This document shows positions 46,060 to 57,363 of a stretch of DNA of 64,000 nt, piece after piece (positions within the stretch are counted from its first letter, which is position 1; each line of letters begins with the position of its first letter). A program made the translations under genes and the position numbers. The stretch is taken from the NCBI RefSeq assembly GCF_016545825.1, contig NC_052619.1, positions 65,296,115 to 65,360,114 of the forward strand, written 5' to 3'. Source of the DNA: Eucalyptus grandis. Taxonomy: Eukaryota > Streptophyta > Magnoliopsida > Myrtales > Myrtaceae. The notes under the pieces were generated by a model. It saw nothing but the letters and a program-made list of their open reading frames with translations. It ran no database searches and was not told the origin of the DNA.

Positions 46060-46500
46060 CAAGGATAATTACATATAATTGTCAAGGATTCATCCCCTTT
46101 GGGTAGACAAATCCTTTAAATTATACATCTCCTTGATATAAACATATAAAGGCGATAAGGAGAAATTACAAATAATCATCAAAGAGCTTATTCATTTGAT
46201 TTTTAAACACGACCTTTAAATTATACATCTCCATTATCACAACATAAAGGAAATTACATATAACTCTAAAAATTTATCCATTTTAGGAAGATAAAATTTT
46301 TGAGTCTTACATCCCCATCAATCCTCTCTATCATTATCAATATAGAGAAATACATATAATTTGAAAAAAAATTATCCCCTTTTGGGTAGATAAATATTTT
46401 CATCTCCATCTTGTAAGGGAATTAATTTTCATGCAATTTTTCAAATTGATATACACAATAACCCCTATGGGCGAGTAATTGTATATACTAATTTTTATCA
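46060..46500 (-). repeat. Degenerate tandem repeats in the copia leader
   Basis: Phrases such as TTATCCCCTTTTGGGTAGA, AAATTATACATCTCC and GGAAATTACATATAA recur four to five times at about 90-110-base spacing between gag and primer site. Confidence 0.6.
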
Positions 46501-47597
46501 ATAGAGAACTCCAAAAAATTTATTAATAATGTTCCATTTAATCAATGCTCAAAATTCATCTAACAATATGGAACAATTTACAACATATGCTTCCAAGATC
46601 ATATTACATTTTCCAAACAATTTTTGCCATAATTTTTTATTTTTTATTATTCTATTTATTTTATTTAAATATATGAGGACCTCCCATGGGGCCTAAGCCT
46701 TCACCTAGCCCACGTTAATCAACTCTTTGCTTGGAATGGGCAGGCCGGCAAAAATCACACTAGATCCAGTCCAATGAATTCGAGCCCGTCGCCCAGCTTT
46801 CACACAGGCCCATGGTCCCAGCTCTCGGCAGAGCAGAGATGGGCCATATGATAGTTGTGTTAGGTCCGGCTTGTAAATCTGAGCCCGTGTTCCATTCGCC
46901 CTCGCTTAGAAAGGTTTTGGGCTCACGGCCATGAACTAGGAATAAAATGAAAGAAGTGAGCTTACGCCCATATATTTGGCCTAGCTCAGCTCGAGTCTTC
47001 TTCAACTTCCAGCCAGATCTAGAAATTCTACAAAACTGGTTACGATCCAGTTTTGACCCGAACCTCAAAAAAACACTTATTAGGTTGATTTTGATGAAAT
47101 TTTTCCATGAGTCTTGCTTTTAACATCAATATAAATTCACTAGAGTGAATTAAATGAAGAACAAACAAGAAAATCATCAATATTCAAACTTCAAAATTTC
47201 AGATCTAACACCCATGGAAGCAATTCGATTTTTCCAAATTTAAGCCCAAAAAACTCACCTTAATGCAACCAAAAGATGCTAAAACATATATTTGACAATA
47301 CCCATGCAACAATTTACAATGAACATCAATTAATTGTGAGTAATTTAAAAATTAATAGAACTTTTTCAAGGTATAAACCGTAAAATTTTAGATTCAAAAT
47401 CCTCACTCAATTCTCAACAAAACTATACAAATCATATATGGTTAGAAAGATCTTGACATGTAGAACAAAAACCCTAAGGTTTCAAGATCAATTGATAAAA
47501 AATCCACATGAAAAATAACAACAATATGCGGTTTAAAGGAAAATTTCAATTTGTTCATAAAAAGAAATAATTTTGGTTCTACAATCATATATGACTT

Positions 47598-47609
47598 GCT
47601 ATGATACCA
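47598..47609 (-). other. Primer-binding site of the older copia element
   Basis: The minus strand reads TGGTATCATAGC next to the LTR at 47612, one mismatch to the methionine-tRNA primer site. Confidence 0.8.
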
Positions 47610-47611
47610 CA

Positions 47612-48138
47612 TGTAGAAAATTATCCACATAAACAACCAATCAATTAAGAACAATCAAATCCATATATGACTGTGAAACACTAAAATCGATATGCAGCGA
47701 AAATCCAAAACGTATGTATTTGGTAATTCCTTCACTTTTAAAAAAAAAATAGATGTGAAAAATAGATCAACCTATTTATAATCAGAGATCTATTGGAATG
47801 CCAAATCTTCATCTCTATGACATATTTCAATAGAGCAGCATTTAATGGAATTAAGCGATTGATAGGCATATTCTACCATTTTATAGGCTAGAGGGGAGAC
47901 CTAATAAACCATAATCAATAGTATGTCAATTAGGCCCTTCCCATTTATGGGCTTTAATTAAAATATAATTGTCTACACTTTTAACTTAACTCAACTAGGC
48001 CCGTTATTAATAGATGTGAAAACCTAATTCAATAAGATCACTTAAAAGTTTAACACATATTGGAATATCTATTAACAATTATCTAAAATAGTAAATCAAT
48101 TAATTAATGTAAGCCCATATTATAGGAAATTTTCAACA
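47612..48138 (-). repeat. 5' LTR (minus-strand element), 527 bp
   Basis: Pairs with 40925-41430. It ends TTTTCAACA at 48138 on the plus strand. Confidence 0.85.
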
Positions 48139-48374
48139 GCAATAACCAACGGTTTGAGCAGCGACTCACAAAGACCCTAGAGAACTTGTAGGAAGTATAA
48201 ACACGACAAAGGTGTAAAAGTTGGGCTGCTTCTTCGAATTGCAGGAGTCAATGGGTGAGTAGGGTGGCTAGCATTGTTGGATTGGGAGCAAAAGGCCTGA
48301 TAGCGAGGAAGCTCTATTGCTATTGAGTGATCAAACGTTGTAATTCATAGCAAGTTTGGTCATCGGGAGATTAT

Positions 48375-49250
48375 TACGGATACGAATGGTAACGTTTTTG
48401 TTTCTCCCAATTTCTTTTCTTTTTGTTTCTCAGAACAAAAAAAAAATAACAGAAATTCATTTGGTAAAAATTTTGTTCAAGAATAGATTTGGAACAAAAA
48501 TAAAAGCAAAAAAGTAGTTTCTTATTTAAGAACAATTTTTTAAAAAATAAGCCAATTTTTCTTTTCTTTTTTTCTTTTGTTTGTCTTGCTTGTGGCAAAC
48601 CTTGGTTGTCGCACCTTGTCGCACCACCACCAGCCGTCGTGGCCACCGTCGGCCGATCCCACCGCCAGCCATCTAATCTCATCGTCATTGCCGCCTGGCC
48701 TGGCCACCCTCGACCGCCGAGCCGCCACCACGGGACCGCCAGCCACGCGTCGTGTGGCTGCTGGACAGCCATGGCGTGACAGCCACCATCGCAACCGCCG
48801 CCAGCGCCCATCGCCGCCCGTTGCAGCTGCTTGTCGCCCGTCGCTGTCGGTCGCCAGCCGTTGCCGCGGCTTGCCGCGGATCGCCGGTCACCAAGCATTT
48901 GCTGCGATCGCCGCCGGCCAATCGCTGCCCATAGCCCACGAGCGTTGCCTCACTGCGGCTGGTCGACAGTCGGCGGCGGCAGTCCTGCGATGGCAGCCGA
49001 GCGGTGACAACAACGGCGGATAGCGGCAATGTCTGCGACAGGCGAGCGGCGTCGAGTGCGAGCAAGAATAAAAAACCAATAAATGCAAAAAAAAAGCGTA
49101 CCTAACGCATTTCTATTTTTCTATTTCAATAATATAAATTTTGTAAAATTGCCAAACACCTTATTTTACTCAGAAATTATTCCTGAAATATAAATAGAAA
49201 AGACCTATTTCTAAAAAGAAACTATTTCCCGGTCAAAAAGCTTTACCATG
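48375..49250. mobile_element. Probable fold-back element with GC-rich core
   Basis: The ends ATGGTAACGTTTTTG on the left and, inverted, ATGGTAAAGCTTTTT on the right resemble each other. AT-rich arms enclose a GC-rich core (48600-49065) made of GCCGCC, CGTCGC and GTCGCC words. The right arm shares ATATAAATTTTGTAAAATTGCCAAACAC with the decayed element at 19100-19240. Long open frames in the core on both strands follow from its composition. I did not find a target duplication. Confidence 0.45.
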
Positions 49251-49356
49251 CGCACCCTACATGTCTTTGTGGTGTTGGTTGATTCGACAGAGGTGGCAAC
49301 CACAGCAGTAGGAGATCGAAAACTCTCTAGCATTAGGTGTGGACTGGCCGAGACTA

Positions 49357-50801
49357 TGTTAAAGGTGGTCCATTTTGGAAAATCCTAAAATAAGTAGCCT
49401 ACGTGTGTGCTTATGAATGAAGTATACTTAATGGAGAAGGAAAAGTGGCGGCAACAACTGTCAAGTCGACAATAAACAAGAGCTAGGGAACATCTAGCTA
49501 TAACATGCAAAAGAACAGCTTGCAAGCTGAAATTTTAAAAAGTTAAATTTGTATTGTTTTCTATCTAGGTCGGTTGAGAAGAGGTGGTGTTCCTACGCCT
49601 ATAGATAGGACCTGTTGGACGTGTACTCTAGCTAGTAGAAAAAACTAGAAAGTCTTCTTCCTTTGTAATACCAACCAGTCTTTCTTTTTTTCCACCCATA
49701 TTCCCTCGCCATAGCAGTCACTCATATACACATCATTGCTGATTCATAGCCATATTTCACACGCACACGAACTTGCACACATACGCTTCTACAAAATGCA
49801 ATAGTGGTATCAAAGAAGCTAGATGCATCCATGTTTGTGCGAGCCATGTGTAAGGGATAGTGGAGGCGAGCTAGTCATACTTGGATGGTTTTGGGCATTT
49901 GTCTTCACCATCCTCAACTAAAAGAGCTTGAGCCCAACAAAGTCAAGAGAACCAGAGCTAGAGCTAGAGCTAGAACCAAAGTCGAAGCCAGAGTCAGAGC
50001 CTACGAGAGCTAAAGCCAGAGCCATAGCTAAAAACTACAACTAAGAGCATTTTGATGGCCCAAGACATATAGGATATCGTTAAAGAAAAAGACATGCACA
50101 TTCAAAGACAGGTGCAAGTGTTCTAAAATGATGCAAGCTATCATGGAAAGAACTAAACATATCGACATAAAAAATATCACTTCAGTTGTAGTACAAAACA
50201 GCAGAAAGATCAAAGGTAAAAAGTATTGTAAGACCAAAGACCAAATTGCAAACATATTCACTAAAGCACTACCAACAGCAAAATTTGAGACATTGAGAAG
50301 TATACTCGGAGTATCATAAAAATGGATCAATGAGGAGAGTTAAAAGGTGATCCATTTTTTGAAAATCCTAAAACAAAGTAGCCTACGCTCACTTAGGAAT
50401 GAAGTATACTTAATGGAGAAGGAAAAGTGGCGGCAACAACTGTCCAAGTCGGCAACAAGCTGGAGCTACAACAAGCAGGCGCTAGGGAATGTCCAATTGT
50501 AACATGCAAAAGAATAGCTTGCAAGCTGAAATTTTAAAAGTTAGATATGTCTTTTTTTTTAATCTAAGTCGGTCGAAAAGAGGTGGTGTTCCTACGCCTA
50601 TAAATAGGACTCGTTGGACGTGTACTCTCTAGCATAAAAAACTAGAAAGTCTCATTCCCTTGTAATATCATCATAACAGAAGTCTTTCTTTTTTTCACCC
50701 CATATTCCTTGCCGTAGCAGTCCACTCATATACACATCATTGCTGGTTCCTAGCCATGTTACACACACTTGCACACATACACTTCCGCAAAAAATCCAAC
50801 A
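49357..50801 (+). mobile_element. Copia element reduced to LTRs and pol tail (1.4 kb)
   Basis: LTRs at 49357-49800 and about 50339-50801 share nearly all landmarks (GGAAAAGTGGCGGCAACAACTG, GAGGTGGTGTTCCTACGCCTATA, the TTGGACGTGTACTCT words). Primer site TGGTATCAAAG follows the left LTR at 49805. The interior is only about 540 bp. It contains repeated AGAGCT words (49950-50035) and the last part of RNase H (50128-50319). No clear target duplication was found. Confidence 0.82.
50128..50319 (+). pseudogene. Copia RNase H C-terminal tail
   Basis: The frame reads RTKHIDIK, then KYCKTKDQIANIFTKALP and FETLRSILGV, the usual C-terminal end of copia polyproteins before the 3' LTR. Everything upstream of it in pol has been deleted. 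Confidence 0.85.
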
Positions 50802-51727
50802 AATTACTTGGTTTCGCCTATAAAGCTTACCGGTGCGATGATGACTGGACTCGCTCGTCGATGTCGGACTAGGGAGTGCGGCTGGTTGTCTCGCTGGTGT
50901 TGAGGAAAACGTTGGCACTGACGCACGAGGCAAGGAGATCGCTGGACACCGGGCTAAGCCCACCGACGCTAGTATGCTTGATGACGTGCCCAAGTTGATG
51001 GAGGCAAGAGCTCACTCTTGAGTGTTGTTCTCTTTTATACTTGGGACTCCTTTTTTTTTTTTTTTGTTATTCTCAAAGTTAAATTGTATCTTAAATTTGA
51101 GCTGAAACTCATACGATTTTGAGTTGTTCAAGTTTTGATGTTTTTTTCTATGAATAGTTATCTTGAATTATAGTAAATATATACAAATCAAGATTCGGCA
51201 AAAGAATTCCGGTGATGTGATCTTCCATCCAAATTTGACCATGATCAGCAAAGTTGGACTTTATTTTGTTAGACTTGCCGAATAAAAGGAAGGGAGCACA
51301 TATTTTGTAATTAAATATTCGATGGGACCCAACTTCTTCTTCTCCCCTTTTTATAAGTGTCCTACTCTAACTCTCCATTTATTCTCAAATTGTTATCATA
51401 TCCCTTAAAGGTAAGAGTCAAACCCTACACCTAATGTTAAACGTCACTACAAAGTGGCCTCCCCTTCCCATATAAAAGTGATGGCCATTATGGCAACTAA
51501 TTATTTGAACCAATCTTCTTTAAATAGGTCAAATTTTGGTGGATTAAAGGACACCTTTGATTTTTGGTTCTTGAACCGCCGGTGGGTTATCGTGGAATAA
51601 ACGGCCGCACGGGAGTTTCTCAAGGAGCCCCGTTAAGAAAGAAAACACAGGGGAACCAGTGATCTTTGGTTTTCGGCCATACGGGAACTTTTTGTTTAGG
51701 ATACCTGGAGGGCCAAGACTTGACATA
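50802..51727. other. Intergenic DNA, nothing named
   Basis: AT-rich and mixed sequence. Bases 51550-51710 hold an imperfect internal duplication (TTTGATTTTTGGTTCT / GATCTTTGGTTTTCGG and GGCCGCACGGGAGTTT / GGCCATACGGGAACTT) with a minus-strand open frame of 60 codons that matches no family I know. Confidence 0.35.
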
Positions 51728-52098
51728 GATGGACACTTAAGTGCAAAAAGTTAGGAAAATAACACTTAAGTGCCAAAATCGGAGCGAAATGAATCATTTA
51801 AGTGCTAACAACGAGAAAATCCGATCAAAATACTAACATGGCGATTTTCGATGAAGTAATTGCAAAATGGCATCATTTTGCCATGCCAAATGGTAGATAA
51901 ATGTAGAAAGCAACATCGTTTTGCTGCTGACGTGGTAAAAAAATAATATAAAAACTAATTAAATTAAATTTAAAACTAAATTTATTTAAAACATTTAAAA
52001 ATACAAATATAAATACAAAAATTATTTTTAAAAAAAAAGCCAAGAGAGGAAGAAGGCGGCTAAGGGTTGAGCCCTCGCCATCGTTGCAGCCCTTCTGG
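51728..52098. mobile_element. Left arm of a second palindromic fold-back element
   Basis: GGACACTTAAGTGCAAAAAG, the CACTTAAGTGCCAAAATCGG unit, the CATCATTTTG/CATCGTTTTG pair around GACGTGGTAAAAAAATAAT and the AATTAAATTTAAAACTAAAT tract appear in the same order as in the left arm of 5624-7208. It stops at a GC-rich centre (GGCGGCTAAGGGTTGAGCCC) just before the assembly gap. The matching right arm is not found after the gap. Confidence 0.78.
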
Positions 52099-52198
52099 NN
52101 NNNNNNNNNNNNNNNNNNNNNNNNNNNNNNNNNNNNNNNNNNNNNNNNNNNNNNNNNNNNNNNNNNNNNNNNNNNNNNNNNNNNNNNNNNNNNNNNNN
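52099..52198. other. Assembly gap of 100 N
   Basis: Exactly 100 unknown bases, a conventional placeholder for a gap of unknown size. Confidence 0.98.
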
Positions 52199-53059
52199 TC
52201 CCTTTTTGTATGGAACCACTAAAAAGTGATTGTAAATATGCATTTGGTTCAAGATATGTTCAAAATTATCAGTGGGTTTATCTATGGAGTGGTGGCATGC
52301 CTTCGTAGGTTGTCACCACGACACCTTCATCTTTGGTCAGCCTCTGGACTTGCTTCTTCACGTTGCATCCTTGGAAGGTGCACTTATAGTAGCTCCTGCG
52401 AAGTCATGAGAGTCTAGGGTTGGAAATACTGTGGATCTCAGGACTACGTGCGTAGGGAGAATATTAAGCTGAGTGATGGAAAGAGCACCTTCCGAAGCTA
52501 CTGAACTTAGATGAATCAAACCTGTGATGATGTCTCTTTAGAATGATGATATTAAAAGATGATGGTTTTTGTTGACTTTCTTGTTTGATCTCCAAAAGTG
52601 AAAAGGCATAGTTTTCTGCAAGTAATGCTTGAAACTGTGGGATTTTGTACCATTATTGCCAACTGCTCTAGAAACTTAAACTAATAGGTGAAGTATGGTC
52701 TACTTGTTAAAATACTTTAAATATTTTCCTAGGCAAATACGGGATAGTAAAATATTTGAACTGAACTTTTACTCGATATCATCTTGAAAATTGTAATGAC
52801 AGAATTATGGAATATTCTGTTCATTATCAAATGAAGAGTAAATGAACTTAGTTGTAGGTTTTAGAGGATGACTGTCTAAAGTAGCAAACGCCAATTATAA
52901 TCAATCATGACCAATTCAAAGAAATATACAATCTCCCACATTCTCTAAATATGTTTCTAACATCCCCTCAAACTCAAGGTGATTTGAAAGAGGTCAAGTT
53001 ATGTCTCTAACATCCTCTTAAATTTAAGGTGATTTGAAAGATGTAAACTTGAGAGATTG
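52199..53059. other. Intergenic DNA, nothing named
   Basis: No coding region or repeat family is recognised. Bases 52930-53045 hold two diverged copies of a stretch containing CTCTAACATCC.CT.AAA.T.AAGGTGATTTGAAAGA. Confidence 0.35.
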
Positions 53060-53215
53060 TAGGAGATTTTATAATTTATTTGATCGACAATGATTAATTG
53101 TAATCGATAATTACTATTTTAATTTATCATCCTGTAAAGCTTATAAATAGGCTCATGTACTCTTGATCGATAATGAACAAAAAGATCATATTTTTTTGTC
53201 ATCACAATTTTCAAT
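53060..53215 (+). repeat. Possible LTR remnant
   Basis: A TATA-like CTTATAAATAGGCTC at about 53142-53156, an AT-rich upstream part and a GTCATCACA-like end, preceded by a purine-rich AGATTGTAGGAGA, resemble a short copia LTR. No partner LTR or primer site is convincing. Confidence 0.3.
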
Positions 53216-53748
53216 CAGCAGTGGACAAAGTAAAAGTCCCTTTCGCAATTACGTACAATTGTGATTGGGGGACATCGCGAGGTATAATGGGCGTCCTTTC
53301 GCTATAGCGTCGATTATGGCTTAAAATGCTATTATCTTAGCTGAAATATTGCCTTCTTTAGCCTAAACTTCCTTTCGCATTGGTTTTGTCATAACCTAGC
53401 TATCTCATCCGATATGAAGCAATTGAAGGCGTAAACGTCTCCCGTTGATAACCAACCTGATTCAACAAACTCGAAACTATAGAAAGGATTCAACTGCCCT
53501 ATATGATTGATTTTCTACTAGAATACATATCGTTTGAGGAAATGACCTGCACCGATCGGGCAGAGGTCCACTCCAAAAGAATAGCAGCATATTGGAAGAT
53601 CTAGTGTATTCTTACTTTACGGTTTGACACGGCTAGCTAATTGATAGACAGCGGATGACCTTCACACCCCACATAGGAAATCACCAGAGAGATGCAGAAT
53701 TAACCAAAAAGAATACAAAGCTCCAAGTCCTCAAATTAAGTAGCGTAC

Positions 53749-53960
53749 CTTGGGAATCTGTTGTTCTTGACAGCCTTTTGACCGTATTTCCTCAGCGATA
53801 ACCATCGTCGAGTATGTCCACTTGGCTCCTCGTCTGGAACGCATACCTCGGTTTCCTCGGCTTCTTCTTCTCCGACGATGATGACGGCCCCTTCTTCTTG
53901 TCGCTTCCGGCTTTGTCCTCGTCGTCTCGGACACGTCCGTGTGAGAGTTGATGAGCTCAC
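53749..53960 (-). pseudogene. WRKY group IIc first-exon fragment, frameshifted in the WRKY motif
   Basis: WRKY proteins are plant transcription factors that bind W-box DNA. The minus strand encodes a Lys-rich stretch, then RKPRYAFQTRSQVDILDDGY, which is diagnostic of group IIc (WRKY75-like). The next codons should give WRKYGQK but one G is missing at 53790-53794 (TGAGG instead of TGGAGG), which creates a TGA in frame. In the shifted frame RKYGQKAVKNNRFP follows. The conserved intron donor after the FPR codons is present at 53748. The second exon with the zinc-binding residues is not found in the next 700 bases. The 5' limit is uncertain. It is a truncated pseudogene unless the lost base is an assembly error. 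Confidence 0.82.
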
Positions 53961-54206
53961 CTTTTAACCTCCGATGACGAGCACGTCTCGTTACTATGAT
54001 TCATCATTTCCGACCCAGTATGGAACGCGTGAGCATTTTTGTAAGCATAATGTGCAAAAGGAAAGCTCGGTGATGCTGCTGAGGCCGATGAAGAAGAAGA
54101 TGGAGGGAACAAGATGTGATAGCCATCCATGGATCGTTAACCAGTTTTGTTTCTGTGATGATCTAATTAGGGTAAAACGAAGATATGAGATGATAAAGAA
54201 GAACTA

Positions 54207-54237
54207 CGGGAGGAGGAGGAGGAGGAGGAGGAGGAGG
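54207..54237 (+). repeat. (GGA)n microsatellite
   Basis: About ten GGA triplets in a row. Confidence 0.95.
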
Positions 54238-54299
54238 TGTGGTCTGAAAGTTTCTTTTAGGGATGATATATAGAAGGAAAAATGAGAGACGAAGTGAAG

Positions 54300-55760
54300 G
54301 TGGGCAAAATGATTTTGACGGGGATATATAGCATCCAGCTGACGTAAACGGCACGAAACTTATTCGTGAACACCTTCGTTCATTTCCACAAGCTGTCGTG
54401 ACCGTTTAACACTTTCTACAAGTTATCTAGATCAGTGTGATCTCAATCATTAATTGTAAAGGCTTCACTATGAGAATTATATAATCAACGGTAGAGATGA
54501 AGTAGATCGACATGATCGATAGTTTATAAAATTGTTAAGGCTATTTATGACAATATATATAATCCGCTTCTATGTCATGTTTTTAAATGTGATCATGGCA
54601 GTCTTCAAAGAGCTGCTCCAGTGATAAGCGTGTTCATACTACTCGCTCAAGCTTGGGTTGGAATCACTGCATTTGCGCATATCTTTAAGCCTACTTCCAA
54701 GATCACGGACTTCGCATCGACAATTACTTGATAAGGAGATCAGTTGAGCCCTAAAGCATCGTCTTTTGTAGCCCACCCCACCCCCCAATATATATGTTTC
54801 ATTTAGTCTGTTGGAAGTAATATTGCACGCATATGATGAAAAAATAGAAAAGAAAAAAAAAAGGCAAAGTGAGAGAGATTAGGAAGAGAAAAAATCATGG
54901 CTGCATTGGCGGATTGATTTGTGAAAAGTAAGGTTGTGGAAAATGGTGGCGGCTTTCATCATTAAGACTAGGACGTCCCCCTTCCACAAAGTCCAACCCA
55001 GAAGGAATATTTTGAAATGTCTCTTCATCCACATTCACGGCGTGAACGTCAAAACATTGCACTTACCCCCTCATGCGATCTAATAAGCTTCGGCCATTTC
55101 CATTCAATCTCCTCTTCAGAAGGCATCGGATGCGTGTGCGAGCGAGTATATAAGCGCACAGAAACTCTTCCAAGTCGATAACCTGTTAGGTTTCTCTCTT
55201 GAACCCGCCTCTCGCGGGGCCCAAAGGAACGAGTTTATGTGTATAGAATTCCATTTCGGTGGAATTGGAAAGGAGGAAATTGAATATTGTGATCATATAA
55301 CTTTTCACGGGTTCCTCGAATGTGACGAGACATGAAGTGGGTAGATGGCTGAATCGCATTTGCGAAAGTCCCTACAGTGCTCTGGCTGCGGCCCGCCAAA
55401 ACCTAAATGCCTCGTAACTTCCTTGAAGCAGCACTAATCCTATTCGTGGCCATGGCTATGTCTACAGTACGAACCCGGCAACGAAGTTCACGTTTTTCTC
55501 CGGTCAAGACCCTTCAGGAACGTGAGGCGGCGCCCCCACATGTTTATAAAAATTACGGTGCAGAGGCAGCTTCCTAACAAGCGCCCTTCATCTCCATGCT
55601 CAAGAGTACGGTTACCTAATTTACTGTTGGTCCATGTATAATATATGCATGGACCATTTCGTTTATCTCGTTGGGAGAAAATATGTGGATGATCCTGCTG
55701 TTTCGTTTCGATAGATTGAACTGTTTATGTTCAAGTAATTTATCGGTAGCTCACCGATAT
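54300..55760. other. Intergenic DNA with weak promoter-like signs
   Basis: TATA-like GAGTATATAAGCGCAC lies near 55144 and TGTTTATAAAAATT near 55539. Neither is followed by a recognisable gene. A short perfect hairpin (TGGTCCATG ... CATGGACCA) is at 55628-55656. Nothing else is named. Confidence 0.25.
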
Positions 55761-55764
55761 TTTA

Positions 55765-56270
55765 ATGAAGCCACCAACTCTCTTTTTATTGTTTACCATC
55801 AACTTTTAACTGCTTCTTGTCAATGCTTAAATTTACCAACTTTTATTTGAATGGCTTTACCAATATCTTTCCAATCTAGTTACCAGCTCTTTGTAGATTG
55901 TCGTCTTTCATCTAAGTTATTTACTGAATTTTCTTTTAATTATTCATCAACTCCCATTGTCTTTACCAAATTTTGTTTGTCTTTCTTACAAATAGCTTAA
56001 ATTAAATTATCAACTTTTCTCTCATTAGGTTACAACTCTTATTTGATTTGTTTACCGATGTTCATTTGATGCTTTATCAAGTTGACCAACTTTTTAGTTG
56101 TGTTATCAATTTTTATACGCATTCCTTATCAATCCGTTAGGTATATTAATATTTCTTAAGAAACTATTAACCTTAATCATAGTGATACCAATTTTCTACA
56201 ATTAAATTACAAACTCTTATTTGAGTTTATGTTTATTTAGTTTTTCCAAATTACTTACTTCTCAAACATC
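55765..56270 (+). repeat. Diffuse repeat of TTACCAACTTTTATTTG-like words
   Basis: Close relatives of this word recur more than ten times at irregular 20-60-base spacing (for example near 55788, 55834, 55855, 55878, 55970, 56003, 56029, 56087, 56189 and 56204). It looks like a very old, diverged tandem array. I know no family for it. Confidence 0.5.
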
Positions 56271-56532
56271 TCTCACAATAAAAAAAAAAAAAATCTCTTA
56301 TCTTTCCAAACTTTTATTTACCTTTCTTTATCTACGTCTTTTTATATGCAAAACTATTATATTTGTGATGAATTTCATACTATACAATGTAATAATTTTT
56401 GCATTAGGAATATATTCATAATAGAATATTTATTTTCACGGACCGGGAAAAATTACCAAAATATTTATAAATCTATTGTATGAATGCCAATTCAATCACA
56501 AATTCATCATATGCATCAATTTAATTGGAAAC

Positions 56533-57355
56533 TAAGGGTGTAAAAGAACCGGGGCCCGCCTGACCACCCAAACCGGGATCTAAACCGCCCGAACCGGTGG
56601 TTCTTGAAACCTGGTGGGATTCCCGATTCAATTTATGGGAACCGGTAGGTCAGGTGGGTTCCCTTAGCCCATGGGCGGATCCGTCCATCCGCCCACCGGA
56701 TCGGGCCGATTATATTAAAATAATATTAATTTTTAATATTAAAAAAATGAAATACAAATTAACAAACCCAAATCAAATAATTAAAAAAATTAATTAAAGT
56801 GAGAAAAAGTCCAAAGCGCACCAAATGGAGAGGCGTTGATCTCCATATCTCACTTATTAAAACCCTCCCAGACTGCCCACCCGGTTATTAATCCACGCAG
56901 AACTCGCTTCTTTTCTTGGTTATGGTTGTGTGTATACGCATGGCATGCTTTGCGGTTTTTGTTCTGCTGATGAATGGTGGCCAACCGTGGATTTTGCCGA
57001 GGGTGGGGGCTGATGATGGACAAGGGAGAAATGTTAGTTCTGCATCTTTAATTAGCACAATGGAAATTTGATCTTAATCTTCCCAGGTTCTGCTTAGAAA
57101 GAGCGAGTACATAAATTTGTTAAGATTTCGGGCATGACAAGGGGAGACTTCAGGACTTAATCAGTGCTAGTTATTATTATTGTGAGCCGGTTCCATAAAT
57201 CCACCCGAGAATTGGGACCACTGACCGGACAGTGGTCGATTCAAGGTGGATCTTACGCAACTAACGTGTATCCAGTTCAATTTTCGGAACTCGCTTAGCG
57301 GGCGGTTCCTAATCCCAGGTCGAGGACCGCCTTGCCCAAACCATGTACACCCCTA
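56533..57355. mobile_element. hAT-like non-autonomous element (823 bp)
   Basis: Ends TAAGGGTGTA and, inverted, TAGGGGTGTA are typical hAT terminal repeats. Subterminal CCGG- and GGTTC-rich words are present on both sides. Flanks TTGGAAAC (56525-56532) and ATGGAAAC (57356-57363) agree at 7 of 8 bases, the hAT duplication length. No transposase is seen. Confidence 0.8.
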
Positions 57356-57363
57356 ATGGAAAC

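Larger units (their letters stand above)
40925..48138 (-). mobile_element. Older Ty1/copia element with dead pol
   Basis: LTRs at 40925-41430 and 47612-48138 both run from TGTAGAAAATTATCCACATA to TTCCAACA or TTCAACA. They differ by many substitutions and indels, so the insertion is older than the 8014-16340 element. The minus-strand primer site TGGTATCATAGC (47609-47598) and the tract AAGTGGGAGAA beside the left LTR fix the orientation. Flanks GTAAT and GCAAT agree at 4 of 5 bases. Confidence 0.88.

Noticed and set aside
48374..49065. Long open frames (up to 174 codons) on both strands
   Set aside because: They arise from the GC-rich GCCGCC/CGTCGC core of a fold-back-like element. No domain is visible and the frames overlap on opposite strands.
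54163..54354. Minus-strand frame with a polyproline run
   Set aside because: Caused by the GGA microsatellite.
55628..55656. Short perfect hairpin, possible microRNA precursor
   Set aside because: The stem is only about nine bases with an AT-rich loop, too short for a plant microRNA, and no known mature sequence is recognised.
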